Shown: positions 1 to 8,800 of the stretch, piece after piece
Numbering within the stretch: the first letter of the stretch is position 1
How the letters are laid out: each line of letters begins with the position of its first letter
NCBI GenBank assembly: GCA_016868515.1
Contig: VGGM01000027.1
Coordinates: 1-9,539, forward strand
From: Bacteroidota bacterium
Lineage (GTDB): Bacteria > Bacteroidota > Bacteroidia > Bacteroidales > VadinHA17
Reading direction: 5' to 3'
DNA length: 9,539 nucleotides
Translations under genes and position numbers: made by a program
The notes under the pieces: generated by a model
Told to the model about the DNA's origin: nothing
The model's database searches: none
Seen by the model: the letters and a program-made list of their open reading frames with translations, nothing else

Positions 1-3000
1 CGGGGCGCCCCTTTATCAGGGTTGAATTGAACCACTCTATTCCGTCGCCTATTGTCCCAAGGTATTCCCAGTCAACATTGTCACCAATTTTATACTGCAG
101 AGCTGCGCCATCGCGGTTACGGTCGAACCGTCTCCAGAGTTTCAGGCTGATCATCGGCCTTTCGGTATCGGTGAAATCGAAGCATGGACTGCTGACAGAA
201 GCAGACTGAACCATTTGATTAGCAATATCATACGCTGTATACCAGGCATTTGACCCCGAAGCTGCAGCATTTATTACCGGCCGTGAGGGCGTCCCGAAGG
301 TCCAGCTGCTATTAACACCGGCATCTTTGATCCAGCCGCCGGTTCCCGACTCAAAATCCTCGTAATAGTCATCTCCGGTAAGTTCAACTGTGGGACGTAT
401 GAAAATCTCCTTCAGGATTGTATCGCTGCAACCTGAATAATTGGTATTGACAATATACTCAACCGGCAGGAATCCTTCGCTGAGTTTCGGGTACTTTGGA
501 TTCAGAACAGTAATATTTGGTTGTCCGTCGAAGAAATTCCAGCTTCTTGTGGTTACAGGTGATCCTGTTAAGGTTCTGTCGAATAAATGAACGGAATCGC
601 CTGCGTGGAAGCACTCATTCAGCCAGTAGAAATCGGCTTCAGGTTTTACACCCAGGTCTATAGTTTGATCGGAGAAGCTTGAGCAGTTATTTGTGGTTGT
701 TGCAGTAAGCCTTATCTGGTGCAAACCTCCCGTTTTGTAAAGGTAACCGGCGGTTTGCAGGTCACTTGTCATGAATCCGCCGCCATCACGGAATTCCCAA
801 AGCCAGGTTGCAACAGGATCGGCAGAGGTTGTGTTATTGATAAACCTGGTTGTGTCGGCCGAATGCTCTATGCAGACATCAGCGACGGTAAACGAAGCCT
901 GCGGCGAAGCGTGGATAGTAACAGGGATTGTTACCGAGCTTGAACATCCGGTTCGTGAATTGGTGAAGGTGTATACTACCGGGTCGTTGCCGGGGCCTTT
1001 TGCGGGGTCGAATGCATTGCCTGTGACCGGGCCGGTGAAAACACCGCCCTCCCGGTTGGTGTAAAGGGTAAATGGGTCATCGCCATTGCAGAATACCGAT
1101 CCGGCAGCAAGGTTGTCAATAGATACCTGTCCCACCGAGTCGACATTTAGTACCTGCGACACCACAAAAAACGTAAATGTTATATCGACATAGGAGAAGG
1201 AGACAGTATGGTTGCCCGGTCCGGCTGCGGATGGATTAAAGGTGGCAACGCCAGGGGATACCTCGTTAATGCCATTGCCGGTGAAAAAGCCTGCAATCCA
1301 TGGTACCGTGGATTCAAACCGCAGTGTATCAGGTACCCCGTCATAGCAATACTGGTTACCCGCATTTATACCGGTAATAGTTCCCGAGGCCTTCTTAACT
1401 TCTGTGTTAAGTGTGCTGTCAGCACGGCAGCCATTTGCGTCGGTAACCGTGTAAGTTATCTGGTGAGTGCCCTGACCTGCAAGACCCGGGTAAAAAAGAT
1501 ATCCGGAAACACCAGGTCCGGTGAAATTACCGTTTTGAGTAACAGGTTTCAGGGTATCGGCCGGACCGTCGACATTATAGGTTGCCTTTAGCTGAAATCC
1601 CGCGTCGGGAAGGGGATTGACAGTAACATTTCGTGATATAACCGGGCTGCTGCACCCAAGCGGTGATGTGTACCTGTATGTAACCGGATATGTGTTTCCG
1701 GGCATCCCCATTGACGGATCGATGAAGGCTGAAGTTGCCGTCGGATCAGATACAATGGCTCCTGTCCACGTTCCTGTGCCTCCTGCCGGATAGATATTCT
1801 GAACCGTAACAAAGCGACGTGATGATTGCTCACAGTATGCAGCTTCGAGATTGGCAAATCCGGGAGCAAGACCAACTGAGTCGATGACGAATGGTTTGTT
1901 GATAGGATAAACCGATCCTGAAAGAGAGTAGGAAAAGAAGAGTGTGTCGACTTTGTTGCCGGGCCTCATTCGTGAGGGGTCAATTATGAGTGAAGTATCG
2001 GAAAGATAGGCAACTATTCCATTCAGGTTGGTTATGTCAAAGGTCTTCGCTGTTGCGCCGTCCGGTACATTTGAAACATAAATTGTATCGGTTCCGCCAT
2101 TACTGCAGTAAACGTTCCTGAAGCTTTCGAAGAAGGCATCGACAGGGTTTACCGAAACCTGTTCAGTGGCCAGTTGCGTGCAGGTCTGGCCGGATCCACT
2201 TACTGACAGAAGATAGTTTATATTATAGGGGCCGCCTTCACCCACAAGTGATGGAGAAAACTTTCCGGATACCACCCCGTCGCCATAAAAAACACCACCA
2301 GCCGGAGTAGCCGACAGGACAACATCGGGGTCGGCAACACTGAATGATGCTGCCGGAAGGTTTATTATAGCAAGGTAACCTGAATATGCCATGACGCCTG
2401 TAATCCCCTTGTTGTTACGCGGGATGACTGCAAACCTCACCGGCTTGTCAATATCATCGGCTGCCAGGGTATAGGTTTTGTTTGTACCTGCAAGAATCTC
2501 AGGGCTGCCAATGTACCAGAAAAACTGGCTGTTCTGTTCATTGAACTTGGGGTCGGTGAAGGTGTACTTTCCCGTAAGCACAGAGCCTACCGACCTGGTA
2601 CCCTCAATACATACACCTGTGGCAGAAGGGGTCTGACCAGTGCCATCGGTAATTACCGGTGTGTTGCTGCTCGCTACCGGGGTTCCGGTATCAGGATATC
2701 CTGTAGCAGAGACCGGCGTCACCTCGTAATAGAACTGGTAGCCAACATCATCGGGTACAAGGGCATAAGAGGTGCCTGAACCGACAGGTACGGGGTCTCC
2801 GACCCTGTACCACCTCAGAATATGAGTGGCCGGAAGATCGCCGTCGGGATCAGAAAAGCTAAATGAGCCGTTCATAGTTCCGGGATATGAATATGGTCCG
2901 GTAGTCTGAACAGATGATGCGACAGGGGCAGAGTTTACCGGCCCGAATACAGCCGAAGTTACCATGGCTCCCGGTGAGGTTCCTGAAAGGGCCACCGGAG

Positions 3001-3568
3001 TTACACTGAAAAGAAGATATTTGCCTGAATCGGAGCTCCTTATCCGGTAAGTCCTTCCGCTTTCGCCTGTTATTGCCGTTGAAGGAGAACCCGTTGGTGA
3101 TGATGAAATATACCAAACATAAATTGAATTCCCTTCTGAATTGCCCTCGGCATCGGAATAGCTGTAATACCCAAGTATTACATCATTTACGTCAGAAGTG
3201 CCCTCAATTGAGACGCTTGAAACAACCGGGGCAGCGTTGGCTGTTACAGGTGAAGTTATTCCGCTTGAGTCGGCACTGGCGAGCAGTCCGTCTTTAAACA
3301 GTGTCACCCTGAACCGAAGATTCTTTCCGATGTCACCAGCCTGCACAGTGTAGTTATTGCTTCCTGAGCCGATTAATGTACGGGGAGTGAGCGAATACCA
3401 CTGCAACCACATTGAGTCTGCTGTTGCACCGGAAAGCGTATAATGACCTGTAAGCATTGTACCCACAACCGGACTGCCGGAGATATAGACATCCGAAACT
3501 GTCTGAGAATTCACTGACAATGTAGCTGACAGCAGTAGCATTACAGGGAGCCAGGCTATATTTTTCAT
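1..3568 (-). CDS. Giant secreted surface protein with Ig-like, PKD-like and jelly-roll-like modules (N-terminal 1189 residues, C-terminus cut off)
   Basis: I translated the minus strand from the ATG at 3568-3566 to the left edge and found 1189 codons without a stop, so the gene is partial at its 3' end. Residues 1-22 form a signal peptide (MKNIAWL, hydrophobic core VMLLLSATL, likely cut near NSQ). Then come four Ig-like repeats of about 100 residues (about 22-397), ending in versions of Y-x5-D-x-G-K-x2-x-F-x-VTP. Next are about six Bacteroidota-type repeats (about 411-890) with G-x-F-x-G-x-G-V, F-x-P-x-AG-x-G and a GCS or GCR turn. Two PKD-like domains follow (about 890-1060; WLWEFRDGGG and WNFFDGQ). 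From about 1067 there is a jelly-roll or MAM-like domain (DFESGTGGW, SPCFDF, GAALQYKIG) that runs off the window. It is probably exported and surface-bound or released, as adhesin or matrix protein; this rests on architecture. A T9SS sorting domain would be expected at the missing C-terminus but cannot be seen. The start lies 3 bp after the lipoprotein stop, so it is co-transcribed. No enzymatic motif was recognised. Confidence 0.88.
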   Translation of the reverse strand, partial: MKNIAWLPVMLLLSATLSVNSQTVSDVYISGSPVVGTMLTGHYTLSGATADSMWLQWYSLTPRTLIGSGSNNYTVQAGDIGKNLRFRVTLFKDGLLASADSSGITSPVTANAAPVVSSVSIEGTSDVNDVILGYYSYSDAEGNSEGNSIYVWYISSSPTGSPSTAITGESGRTYRIRSSDSGKYLLFSVTPVALSGTSPGAMVTSAVFGPVNSAPVASSVQTTGPYSYPGTMNGSFSFSDPDGDLPATHILRWYRVGDPVPVGSGTSYALVPDDVGYQFYYEVTPVSATGYPDTGTPVASSNTPVITDGTGQTPSATGVCIEGTRSVGSVLTGKYTFTDPKFNEQNSQFFWYIGSPEILAGTNKTYTLAADDIDKPVRFAVIPRNNKGITGVMAYSGYLAIINLPAASFSVADPDVVLSATPAGGVFYGDGVVSGKFSPSLVGEGGPYNINYLLSVSGSGQTCTQLATEQVSVNPVDAFFESFRNVYCSNGGTDTIYVSNVPDGATAKTFDITNLNGIVAYLSDTSLIIDPSRMRPGNKVDTLFFSYSLSGSVYPINKPFVIDSVGLAPGFANLEAAYCEQSSRRFVTVQNIYPAGGTGTWTGAIVSDPTATSAFIDPSMGMPGNTYPVTYRYTSPLGCSSPVISRNVTVNPLPDAGFQLKATYNVDGPADTLKPVTQNGNFTGPGVSGYLFYPGLAGQGTHQITYTVTDANGCRADSTLNTEVKKASGTITGINAGNQYCYDGVPDTLRFESTVPWIAGFFTGNGINEVSPGVATFNPSAAGPGNHTVSFSYVDITFTFFVVSQVLNVDSVGQVSIDNLAAGSVFCNGDDPFTLYTNREGGVFTGPVTGNAFDPAKGPGNDPVVYTFTNSRTGCSSSVTIPVTIHASPQASFTVADVCIEHSADTTRFINNTTSADPVATWLWEFRDGGGFMTSDLQTAGYLYKTGGLHQIRLTATTTNNCSSFSDQTIDLGVKPEADFYWLNECFHAGDSVHLFDRTLTGSPVTTRSWNFFDGQPNITVLNPKYPKLSEGFLPVEYIVNTNYSGCSDTILKEIFIRPTVELTGDDYYEDFESGTGGWIKDAGVNSSWTFGTPSRPVINAAASGSNAWYTAYDIANQMVQSASVSSPCFDFTDTERPMISLKLWRRFDRNRDGAALQYKIGDNVDWEYLGTIGDGIEWFNSTLIKGRP
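899..2338 (-). repeat. About six protein-level G-x-F-x-G-x-G / P-G-N repeats in the giant surface protein
   Basis: Residues about 411-890 hold a second series of diverged units of about 75-90 residues. Recognisable pieces are GGVFYGDGVVSGKFSPSLVG, GGTGTWTGAIV with FIDPSMGMPGNTYPVTY, GNFTGPGVSGYLFYPGLAGQ, GFFTGNGI with FNPSAAGPGNHTVSF, and GGVFTGPVTGNAFDPAKGPG. Several open with a cysteine-containing strand (VYCS, AYCEQ, QYCYDG, VFCNG) and close with GC (LGCSS, NGCRA, TGCSS). This matches a module common in long Bacteroidota secreted proteins. One unit, near residues 487-565, is weak and was counted on position more than on motif. Confidence 0.55.
2378..3505 (-). repeat. Four imperfect protein-level Ig-like repeats in the giant surface protein
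   Basis: Residues about 22-397 contain four diverged units of roughly 95-105 residues. Each has a G-x-Y/F-x-F/Y-S/T-D-type strand, a central WY motif (LQWYS, VWYIS, LRWYR, FWYIG) and a closing strand: YTVQAGDIGKNLRFRVT, YRIRSSDSGKYLLFSVTP, YALVPDDVGYQFYYEVTP and YTLAADDIDKPVRFAVIP. The pattern resembles bacterial Ig-like folds stacked in surface proteins. The units are diverged enough that the DNA itself is not obviously repetitive, so recent unequal recombination is unlikely. Boundaries are approximate. Confidence 0.65.
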
Positions 3569-3571
3569 GGT

Positions 3572-4792
3572 TCAGTATTTTAGCTTAAGCAGGCACATCA
3601 TTGTGTTGTTTTCATATCCTGTCTTCCCGACAGCTATAAGGTCACCGGTCACTGAAAGCCTGAGGTCAAAAATCTCCTGGGAACCATTACCCCCTGAAAT
3701 AAAGGGTGTTCCGATTGGCTCTCCGTCGGGGTCGACTTTAAGAATGAGAATGTCAGAAGATGTGGGTGTACCGGCTCTCCCACCAAGGTACCAGTCTCCG
3801 CCCGGCGCAGCGGCAATGGCATTTACTTTCGATGATAGACCGTTTACACTGATGCTCTTTTTATACACCGGGGCTGCCTGAATATTTGTTGACATCCTCC
3901 TGATACCGATCTGGTTTGTTTCATTGTCGGCCCCTAATGTATATGCCAGAAAATACCCGTTGGGCAAGACCTCAAAGTCGGCAGCGTACTCATCAGCCTG
4001 ATCGCCGATAATAGCCGAACCTCTGTTGCTTGCGTCCTCATTTAGTCTGATTAGCAGAAGGTTATTCTTCTCGAGTCCGGGCTCGGATGAGTTATCTGTT
4101 GTTCCGTACATTATGTAACCACCACCCAGATCCCGTTTCATAGCCACGCAAATGTCGTTGCCTCCGTAGCCGAAGGCGTATGAGGCAATACTGTCGCCCG
4201 ATTCGCTTATCTCAAGAAGAAAGAAGTCCTTCATACCGGCTATATTCTCGGTAAACGACCCGCTTTCAGCCCTGTAGGCGTCAGTTACTCCGGCTATCAT
4301 AAAGCCGCCACCGGGCTTAATGGCAATATCGGCAGCGCTCTGATTACCTACGCCTCCAATCACTGACTCCCACAGAAGTGTCCCGTTTGCATCAGTTCTG
4401 ACGATATATATATCGGTATTTGCCGATGTACCACTTCCGGTTGTGGTGTAACCTGCGGCCATGATATCGCCCGAAGGCAGCACAATGACTTTGTTTGCAA
4501 TGTCATTACTGGCACTGCCCGGGGTAACCTCCCATTTCCTGCTGCCGCCGGCAGTGGCCCTTATTATCCCAAGTTTCCTCTCCGATGACTCAATGAAATT
4601 GCCATCGCGCCGTGTAATTACCGTCCTGAGCCCGGCAATTATAATATCGCCTTCCGATTCGGCAACCGAATGGGCCCGGTCCTCATAAGCATCTCCGAAT
4701 ATCTTTAAAAGGGCTCCGTTTCCGGTTTCCTTTTCGCATGATGAAAGAATGGAAAATGCCGCTAATGCAAGGATTACCGATACTCTTTTCAT
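3572..4792 (-). CDS. Lipoprotein, predicted seven-bladed beta-propeller
   Basis: This 406-residue protein begins with a lipoprotein signal peptide (MKRVSVILALAAFSILSSC). LSSC fits the lipobox, so Cys19 should be lipidated and anchor it to an envelope membrane. The residues after the cysteine (EKE) are acidic and lysine-containing, loosely like Bacteroidota signals for surface-exposed lipoproteins, but too weak to decide location. The mature part has seven repeats at about 50-60 residue spacing, beginning near 34, 92, 147, 207, 262, 317 and 367. Each reads roughly G-x-x-x-N/D-x-A-x-x-I/V-x4-G-G-x-x-I/M-x-A/G-G-x-T, for example SGDIMAAGYTTTG, GGGFMIAGVTD and TGDLIAVGKTG. Seven such units suit a closed seven-bladed propeller. 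No catalytic motif is visible, so a binding or scaffold role is the simplest reading. The ATG overlaps the stop of the barrel gene by 4 bp (ATGA), implying translational coupling, and the giant surface-protein gene starts 3 bp downstream. The specific function is unknown. Confidence 0.85.
   Translation of the reverse strand: MKRVSVILALAAFSILSSCEKETGNGALLKIFGDAYEDRAHSVAESEGDIIIAGLRTVITRRDGNFIESSERKLGIIRATAGGSRKWEVTPGSASNDIANKVIVLPSGDIMAAGYTTTGSGTSANTDIYIVRTDANGTLLWESVIGGVGNQSAADIAIKPGGGFMIAGVTDAYRAESGSFTENIAGMKDFFLLEISESGDSIASYAFGYGGNDICVAMKRDLGGGYIMYGTTDNSSEPGLEKNNLLLIRLNEDASNRGSAIIGDQADEYAADFEVLPNGYFLAYTLGADNETNQIGIRRMSTNIQAAPVYKKSISVNGLSSKVNAIAAAPGGDWYLGGRAGTPTSSDILILKVDPDGEPIGTPFISGGNGSQEIFDLRLSVTGDLIAVGKTGYENNTMMCLLKLKY
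4789..4792 (-). promoter_or_regulatory. ATGA stop/start overlap coupling the barrel and lipoprotein genes
   Basis: On the minus strand the barrel gene ends CAG GGA CAA TGA, and the lipoprotein ATG uses the A before that stop. Such 4-bp overlaps commonly allow terminating ribosomes to restart on the next gene. Here this would tie lipoprotein synthesis to full-length translation of the barrel, which matters because of the homopolymer tract inside the barrel gene. Confidence 0.6.
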
Positions 4793-5841
4793 TGTCCCTG
4801 CGTTTTGGTTGGTTTATAAAAAATGAAGGTATATCCCACAGTAAGTCCGGCAATATTTATCCTGAAGTTATCGTCGGTATAGAAATAGTAATATTCAAGA
4901 TTACCCGGGTCGGATAATCCGGCAACCTGGTTCCGCAGTCCCGAAAGGGTTCTTAACTCAGCAGTAATGTAGCCTCTTGGTATTTTCACCCTGCCACCCA
5001 GGCCTGCATGTATAAAGATGTCACTCTTAATTCGGGAGTCTCTCCTGTCAAGGTTCTCTCCGGTACGGTTAAAACCGTTATTGATATCTGATGTGGTGAA
5101 TGAAGCCTCGGCATTGGCAGTAAGATTGAACACATATCCGGCCCCCCCCCGTACATAAAGATCAACATCCCTGAAACCTGCAAATTTGTAAACAACCGAA
5201 ACAGGAATTTCAAGTCTGCTCTGGCTTTCCCTGTATAAAACCGTTCCGAAATTCATCATGTTTTCGGTATACCTGAAAGAAGAGGCCGAATAACTGATCC
5301 CGGCAGCAAGGGCCATCTTACCGGTTACAGGTATCGCACCTTCGACACCGGCATAAACGTTAAATGGTTCCCTGGAGTAACTTATCCCGGGAGGCAGGGA
5401 GGAGAGCGATTTTTCGCTGTGGCCGGTGAGGTAAGTATAGTTTAGGCCTGTCTGAGCCGAAAGATAGAGCCGGGGAAGAACCTTATACTTGGTTCTGAGA
5501 TAAACAAATCCCGAATAATCGGCTGCGGTAACTTCGTACTCCGGGTTCCTCGACAAAAACCTGAGCATAACAGCATCAGCGTCAGCATTCTTATCATCAA
5601 GAAGAAGAGACTGAATCAGCAGTTTATAAGCCATCAGTCCATCTTCCTTGGTAAACCCCCCTGAATTGAGGCAGGGCGTAAGCAAGTCGGGAACAAGCTC
5701 AACCCTTCCCCTGTCAAACTGGGCCTGTGCCTCCTGCAACTTCAGTGCGCACTCCTGTGAATTTGCCGTTTCTGTGAGAAGGAGAAACACCATAAATAGA
5801 ATGCCCGCCCTTGCCGGCCACTGTATCAGTCTATCCAACAT
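4789..5841 (-). CDS. Outer membrane beta-barrel protein (PorT-like) with helical TPR-like N-terminal domain
   Basis: I chose the ATG at 5841-5839 (350 residues). It places a good signal peptide at the N-terminus (MLDRLIQWPARAGILF, then MVFLLLTETANSQ, cleavage near residue 28) and lies 16 bp after the stop of the STAND gene. The frame stays open up to an ATG at 5931, but that would overlap the upstream gene by 74 bp and bury the signal peptide. Residues about 30-118 are helical and TPR-like (ALKLQEAQAQFDRGR, GLMAYKLLIQSLLLDD, ending RNPEYEV and YLRTKYKVLPRLYL). I know this region as a common N-terminal extension of Bacteroidota barrels, and it should sit in the periplasm. Residues about 123-343 alternate in the manner of transmembrane beta strands (LYLSAQTGLNYTYLTG, MALAAGISYSASSFRYTEN, RINIAGLTVGYTFIFYKP), as in the PorT or OMP_b-brl families. 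Arg231-Gly-Gly-Ala234 is encoded across a nine-G run. The ligand or partner is unknown; neighbours suggest it contacts the ATPase propeller or the lipoprotein. Confidence 0.82.
   Translation of the reverse strand: MLDRLIQWPARAGILFMVFLLLTETANSQECALKLQEAQAQFDRGRVELVPDLLTPCLNSGGFTKEDGLMAYKLLIQSLLLDDKNADADAVMLRFLSRNPEYEVTAADYSGFVYLRTKYKVLPRLYLSAQTGLNYTYLTGHSEKSLSSLPPGISYSREPFNVYAGVEGAIPVTGKMALAAGISYSASSFRYTENMMNFGTVLYRESQSRLEIPVSVVYKFAGFRDVDLYVRGGAGYVFNLTANAEASFTTSDINNGFNRTGENLDRRDSRIKSDIFIHAGLGGRVKIPRGYITAELRTLSGLRNQVAGLSDPGNLEYYYFYTDDNFRINIAGLTVGYTFIFYKPTKTQGQ
5142..5150 (-). repeat. Nine-base poly-G tract (coding strand) inside the barrel gene
   Basis: The plus strand reads g followed by nine c before gtac, so the coding strand has G9 within CGG GGG GGG GCC (Arg-Gly-Gly-Ala, residues 231-234). 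Slippage would truncate the protein inside the barrel. Loss of one G moves reading into a frame that ends at 4986. Gain of one G reaches a TAA after about 22 codons. Long poly-G or poly-C tracts in surface-protein genes are classic phase-variation sites, but a tract of nine is borderline and could simply be conserved Gly coding. Confidence 0.7.
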
Positions 5842-5857
5842 AGTCTCTGTCACATAA
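5842..5857 (-). promoter_or_regulatory. 16-bp spacer and weak start region of the barrel gene
   Basis: Between the TAA of the STAND gene and the ATG of the barrel gene the coding strand reads TTATGTGACAGAGACT. AGAG, 3-6 bases before the ATG, is the only purine-rich candidate for ribosome binding and is weak, as usual in Bacteroidota. The ATG inside this spacer is followed immediately by TGA, so it cannot start a gene. The spacing supports co-transcription and the start at 5841. Confidence 0.4.
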
Positions 5858-8800
5858 TTATTTTCGTTGTATCCCAATATTGAAATCTTTCTCATCACAT
5901 GTCTTCTCCCAGGCAATGTCGCGGCCAACATATACTGCCCACTCGTCCTCTGTCAGGTTCCTGGTCACAAGAAAGCAGATATTTCTGGCAAGAATATCGG
6001 CATGGGCAGGTCGTGAGATGAGCGATCCATACCTGTCAGATGCTCCTGCCTGTGTGGTCGATACGAGAGCATCACCATTCAGACTGAACTGAATAGTCAT
6101 TACATACTCCTCATTGTCGCTGAATGATATGGGTGGTTCTGTAAAATCATCCCTGTTCCATATCTTGATTGTCTTGTCCCAGCTCGAAGTTGCAATCTGG
6201 TTATAAACAGCATTAAAGCTAATAGCCGATACCCTTGCATTGTGCCCCTTGATTTCAGCAACCTTTTCGCGCTTTTCAACATCCCACAATTCGATAAAGC
6301 CGGTCCGGTCGCCAAGCGCAAGGATATTTGTTGCAGGCTCAAACCTGATGGTGTTGATAACCCTCTCACTTGTGCTTATCGTGAACACATTCCCCTTCCC
6401 ATCGGGATTCCAGACAAGTACACTGCCATCGTCACTCAATCCGGCAAGGAAGTTGTTGCTGCTTGAAATATCGATCGATGTGATTCGTACCGATGTGCCA
6501 TTAATATCCCTGCTTGTTTTAGCGGCAAGGTCCCATTTAAGAACCTTACCGTCAAGAGCTCCTGAGTACAGATAGTTCCCATCGTAGGAAAACACCAGCG
6601 ATTTAATTTTATCGGAATGGCCTTTGAGGTCGAATCCCAGTTTGCCGGAACCAAGGGGAATCATTCTGATATTTGCATTATCGTCGCCGAAGGCAAGCCA
6701 CGAGGCATCGGGACTGACAGCCAGAACCTCAACCGAAGTTGAGGCTGAGTATATTACCTCGAAGTTTTCGGTCTTGCCGTCAAGAATCCATCTTAGAATC
6801 TTTCCATCCTGTCCTGAGGTATAAAACTCATTCCTGCCGGGAACAAAAGCGATGCTTCGTATCTCACCTTCATGCCCCCTGAATACCCGGTAGTTTTCAC
6901 CTCCGTAGCTTTTGGCAACATTGTAGAGCCCTGAATAGATGTCAGCGTCATTTGGTGTACCCTTGTATTTCCTGTTGAAAAGGTAGGCCTGATATGCAAG
7001 CAGAGTCTGAAGGTCCTGCTGACCCTCAAGCCGCAGCGACTTAACCGACATCTGTTTCCCGACAGCAAGCATCCTGAGGCTGAAGGCCTTCTCCCTTTCC
7101 GCAAGGGCCTCCTTCTCATTCATTTCAGCCAGCCTCCTCTGGGCAATTGCCTCTTCCTCGTTTTCCATTGCCCTGAGCTGTTCCTGCCTCGCAAGTTCGG
7201 CATTGCTCTCAGCCCGGCCACGCTGCCTTTCTGCATTATCGCGCTCCCTCATTGCCTCCTCCTCCTTCTCACGGGCAATTCTGGCTTCAGCATCGGCACG
7301 TTGTTTCTCCTCATTTGCCATCACAAGGTTAGCCTGGGCTTCAGCCTCCTTTTCAATTGCCAGCCTGGTCTGATCATTGGCCCTGATTGTTTCCTTGTCG
7401 GCTGCAACCTTCTGCATAAAGGCATATAGCATGAATCCAATGGATATAATAGATGCTGTTCCAAGAATTACGGCAGTAATTCTGCTTCGCCGCAGCTGCC
7501 TCTTCTGCATTCTTATCTTGCTCTCCTCATCGGCCAGAAACTCCTGCTCGCTTGTTGCAAGGTAAACCATCGCCCTTTCGAAAGCCGGATTGTACCTCTC
7601 GGCCCATTTAACTGTAGGCTGGTTCTTCTCCCTCCAGTTCACGGCTAGCTGAAGGTCGGGGGGCCTCCATAAACCAGCCTTCCCTTTCTGATACAATGCC
7701 GATGCTTCAGAAAGCCTCAGGTACATCTGAACCGAGGCTGCTTCTTCGTCAACCCATTGCCGCAACCTGTCCCAAAGCCTCATAAGGCTCTCATGAGAAA
7801 TATCTATTACCGAACCTGATGTCAGCGATAAATCAATTCTGGGTGTAATAAATGACCTTGAGGGAATCCTGAACTTCTCGGCTACAGCAAACAACTCTGC
7901 CTCACTGCATCTGGCAATCGAACAAATGGTCCTTAAATCGGTAGGCCTTCTTACTCCCTTGTTGTCGCTTCCCTTCTCGGTAACTGTCCTGAACATTACC
8001 TCGCAAATAGCCTTGCCGGCCTGGTCGAGTTCATCATACGCCTCATCGGCATGCCTCGACATTGCGTCTGACATTCTGCCTACCGAATCGTAGTCATTAA
8101 GTGCTATTGGACGACCTGTTTGTGAAACCTGGCTCCAGTATGACCACATTCTCATCAATACGTGCTGAAGTACAGGCAACTGATCGGTACGTTCACCAAC
8201 CTCATCAAGCAGCGTCTCAACCAGATTCTCTTCAATCGTGGCCCCCATAAACTTCACCGGACCGGTGATTACCTCCCTGTAATCATCGCGGGTCATATGG
8301 GGGATAAGATAATTGCTGTGGTTAATAAGTTGCGTAAGTCCCTGATAATGTGCACACTCTCCGATAAAATCCGATCTCATCGTAAGAATGAAGTAGATGT
8401 TATTATCCTTTCTGGTGGTATTCTCCACAATCAGATCAAGAAAACGGGAGGTGTCACCACTTTTCCGGCCGGCACCGGCCAGCTTCCCGTATCTGAACAA
8501 TTCTTCAAACTGGTCAACTATGACAAGCAGCCTGCTTTTACCTTTATCATTTGAAATGCCAATGATCTTATCAAGTCCTTCACCATCGTTCCTTAATACT
8601 CCGTCAATTTCACTTAAACCGGGCCCTGCTCCTCCCTTGTTTTCAATAATGTCGGCGACAGCCTGAGCCATATTTCCAAAAGGATCGGTGCCAGGCCTGA
8701 AGGTTACAACTTTCCAAATCGTGCCTTCCTGCTTCTTTTCCAGAGATGGCACCACACCGCAGAATATCAGTGATGATTTTCCGCTGCCTGAGGCCCCGAT

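Noticed and set aside
1208..1591. Plus-strand open frame of 127 codons, and other plus-strand frames across 1-3500
   Set aside because: The minus strand is continuously open here with signal peptide and recognisable repeat motifs. The plus-strand translations show no family motifs and are antisense shadows.
4986..5213. A separate 75-codon minus-strand gene inside the barrel gene
   Set aside because: It is an out-of-frame reading of the barrel gene with no motifs of its own. It matters only as the frame entered after a one-base loss in the poly-G tract.
5842..5931. Longer barrel protein starting at the ATG at 5931 (380 residues)
   Set aside because: It would overlap the STAND gene by 74 bp and put about 30 residues before a clear signal peptide. 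The ATG at 5841 fits both spacing and export.
8162..8554. Plus-strand open frame of 130 codons opposite the STAND NTPase
   Set aside because: It lies antisense to the NTPase domain, which has clear motifs on the minus strand. The plus-strand product has no recognisable feature.
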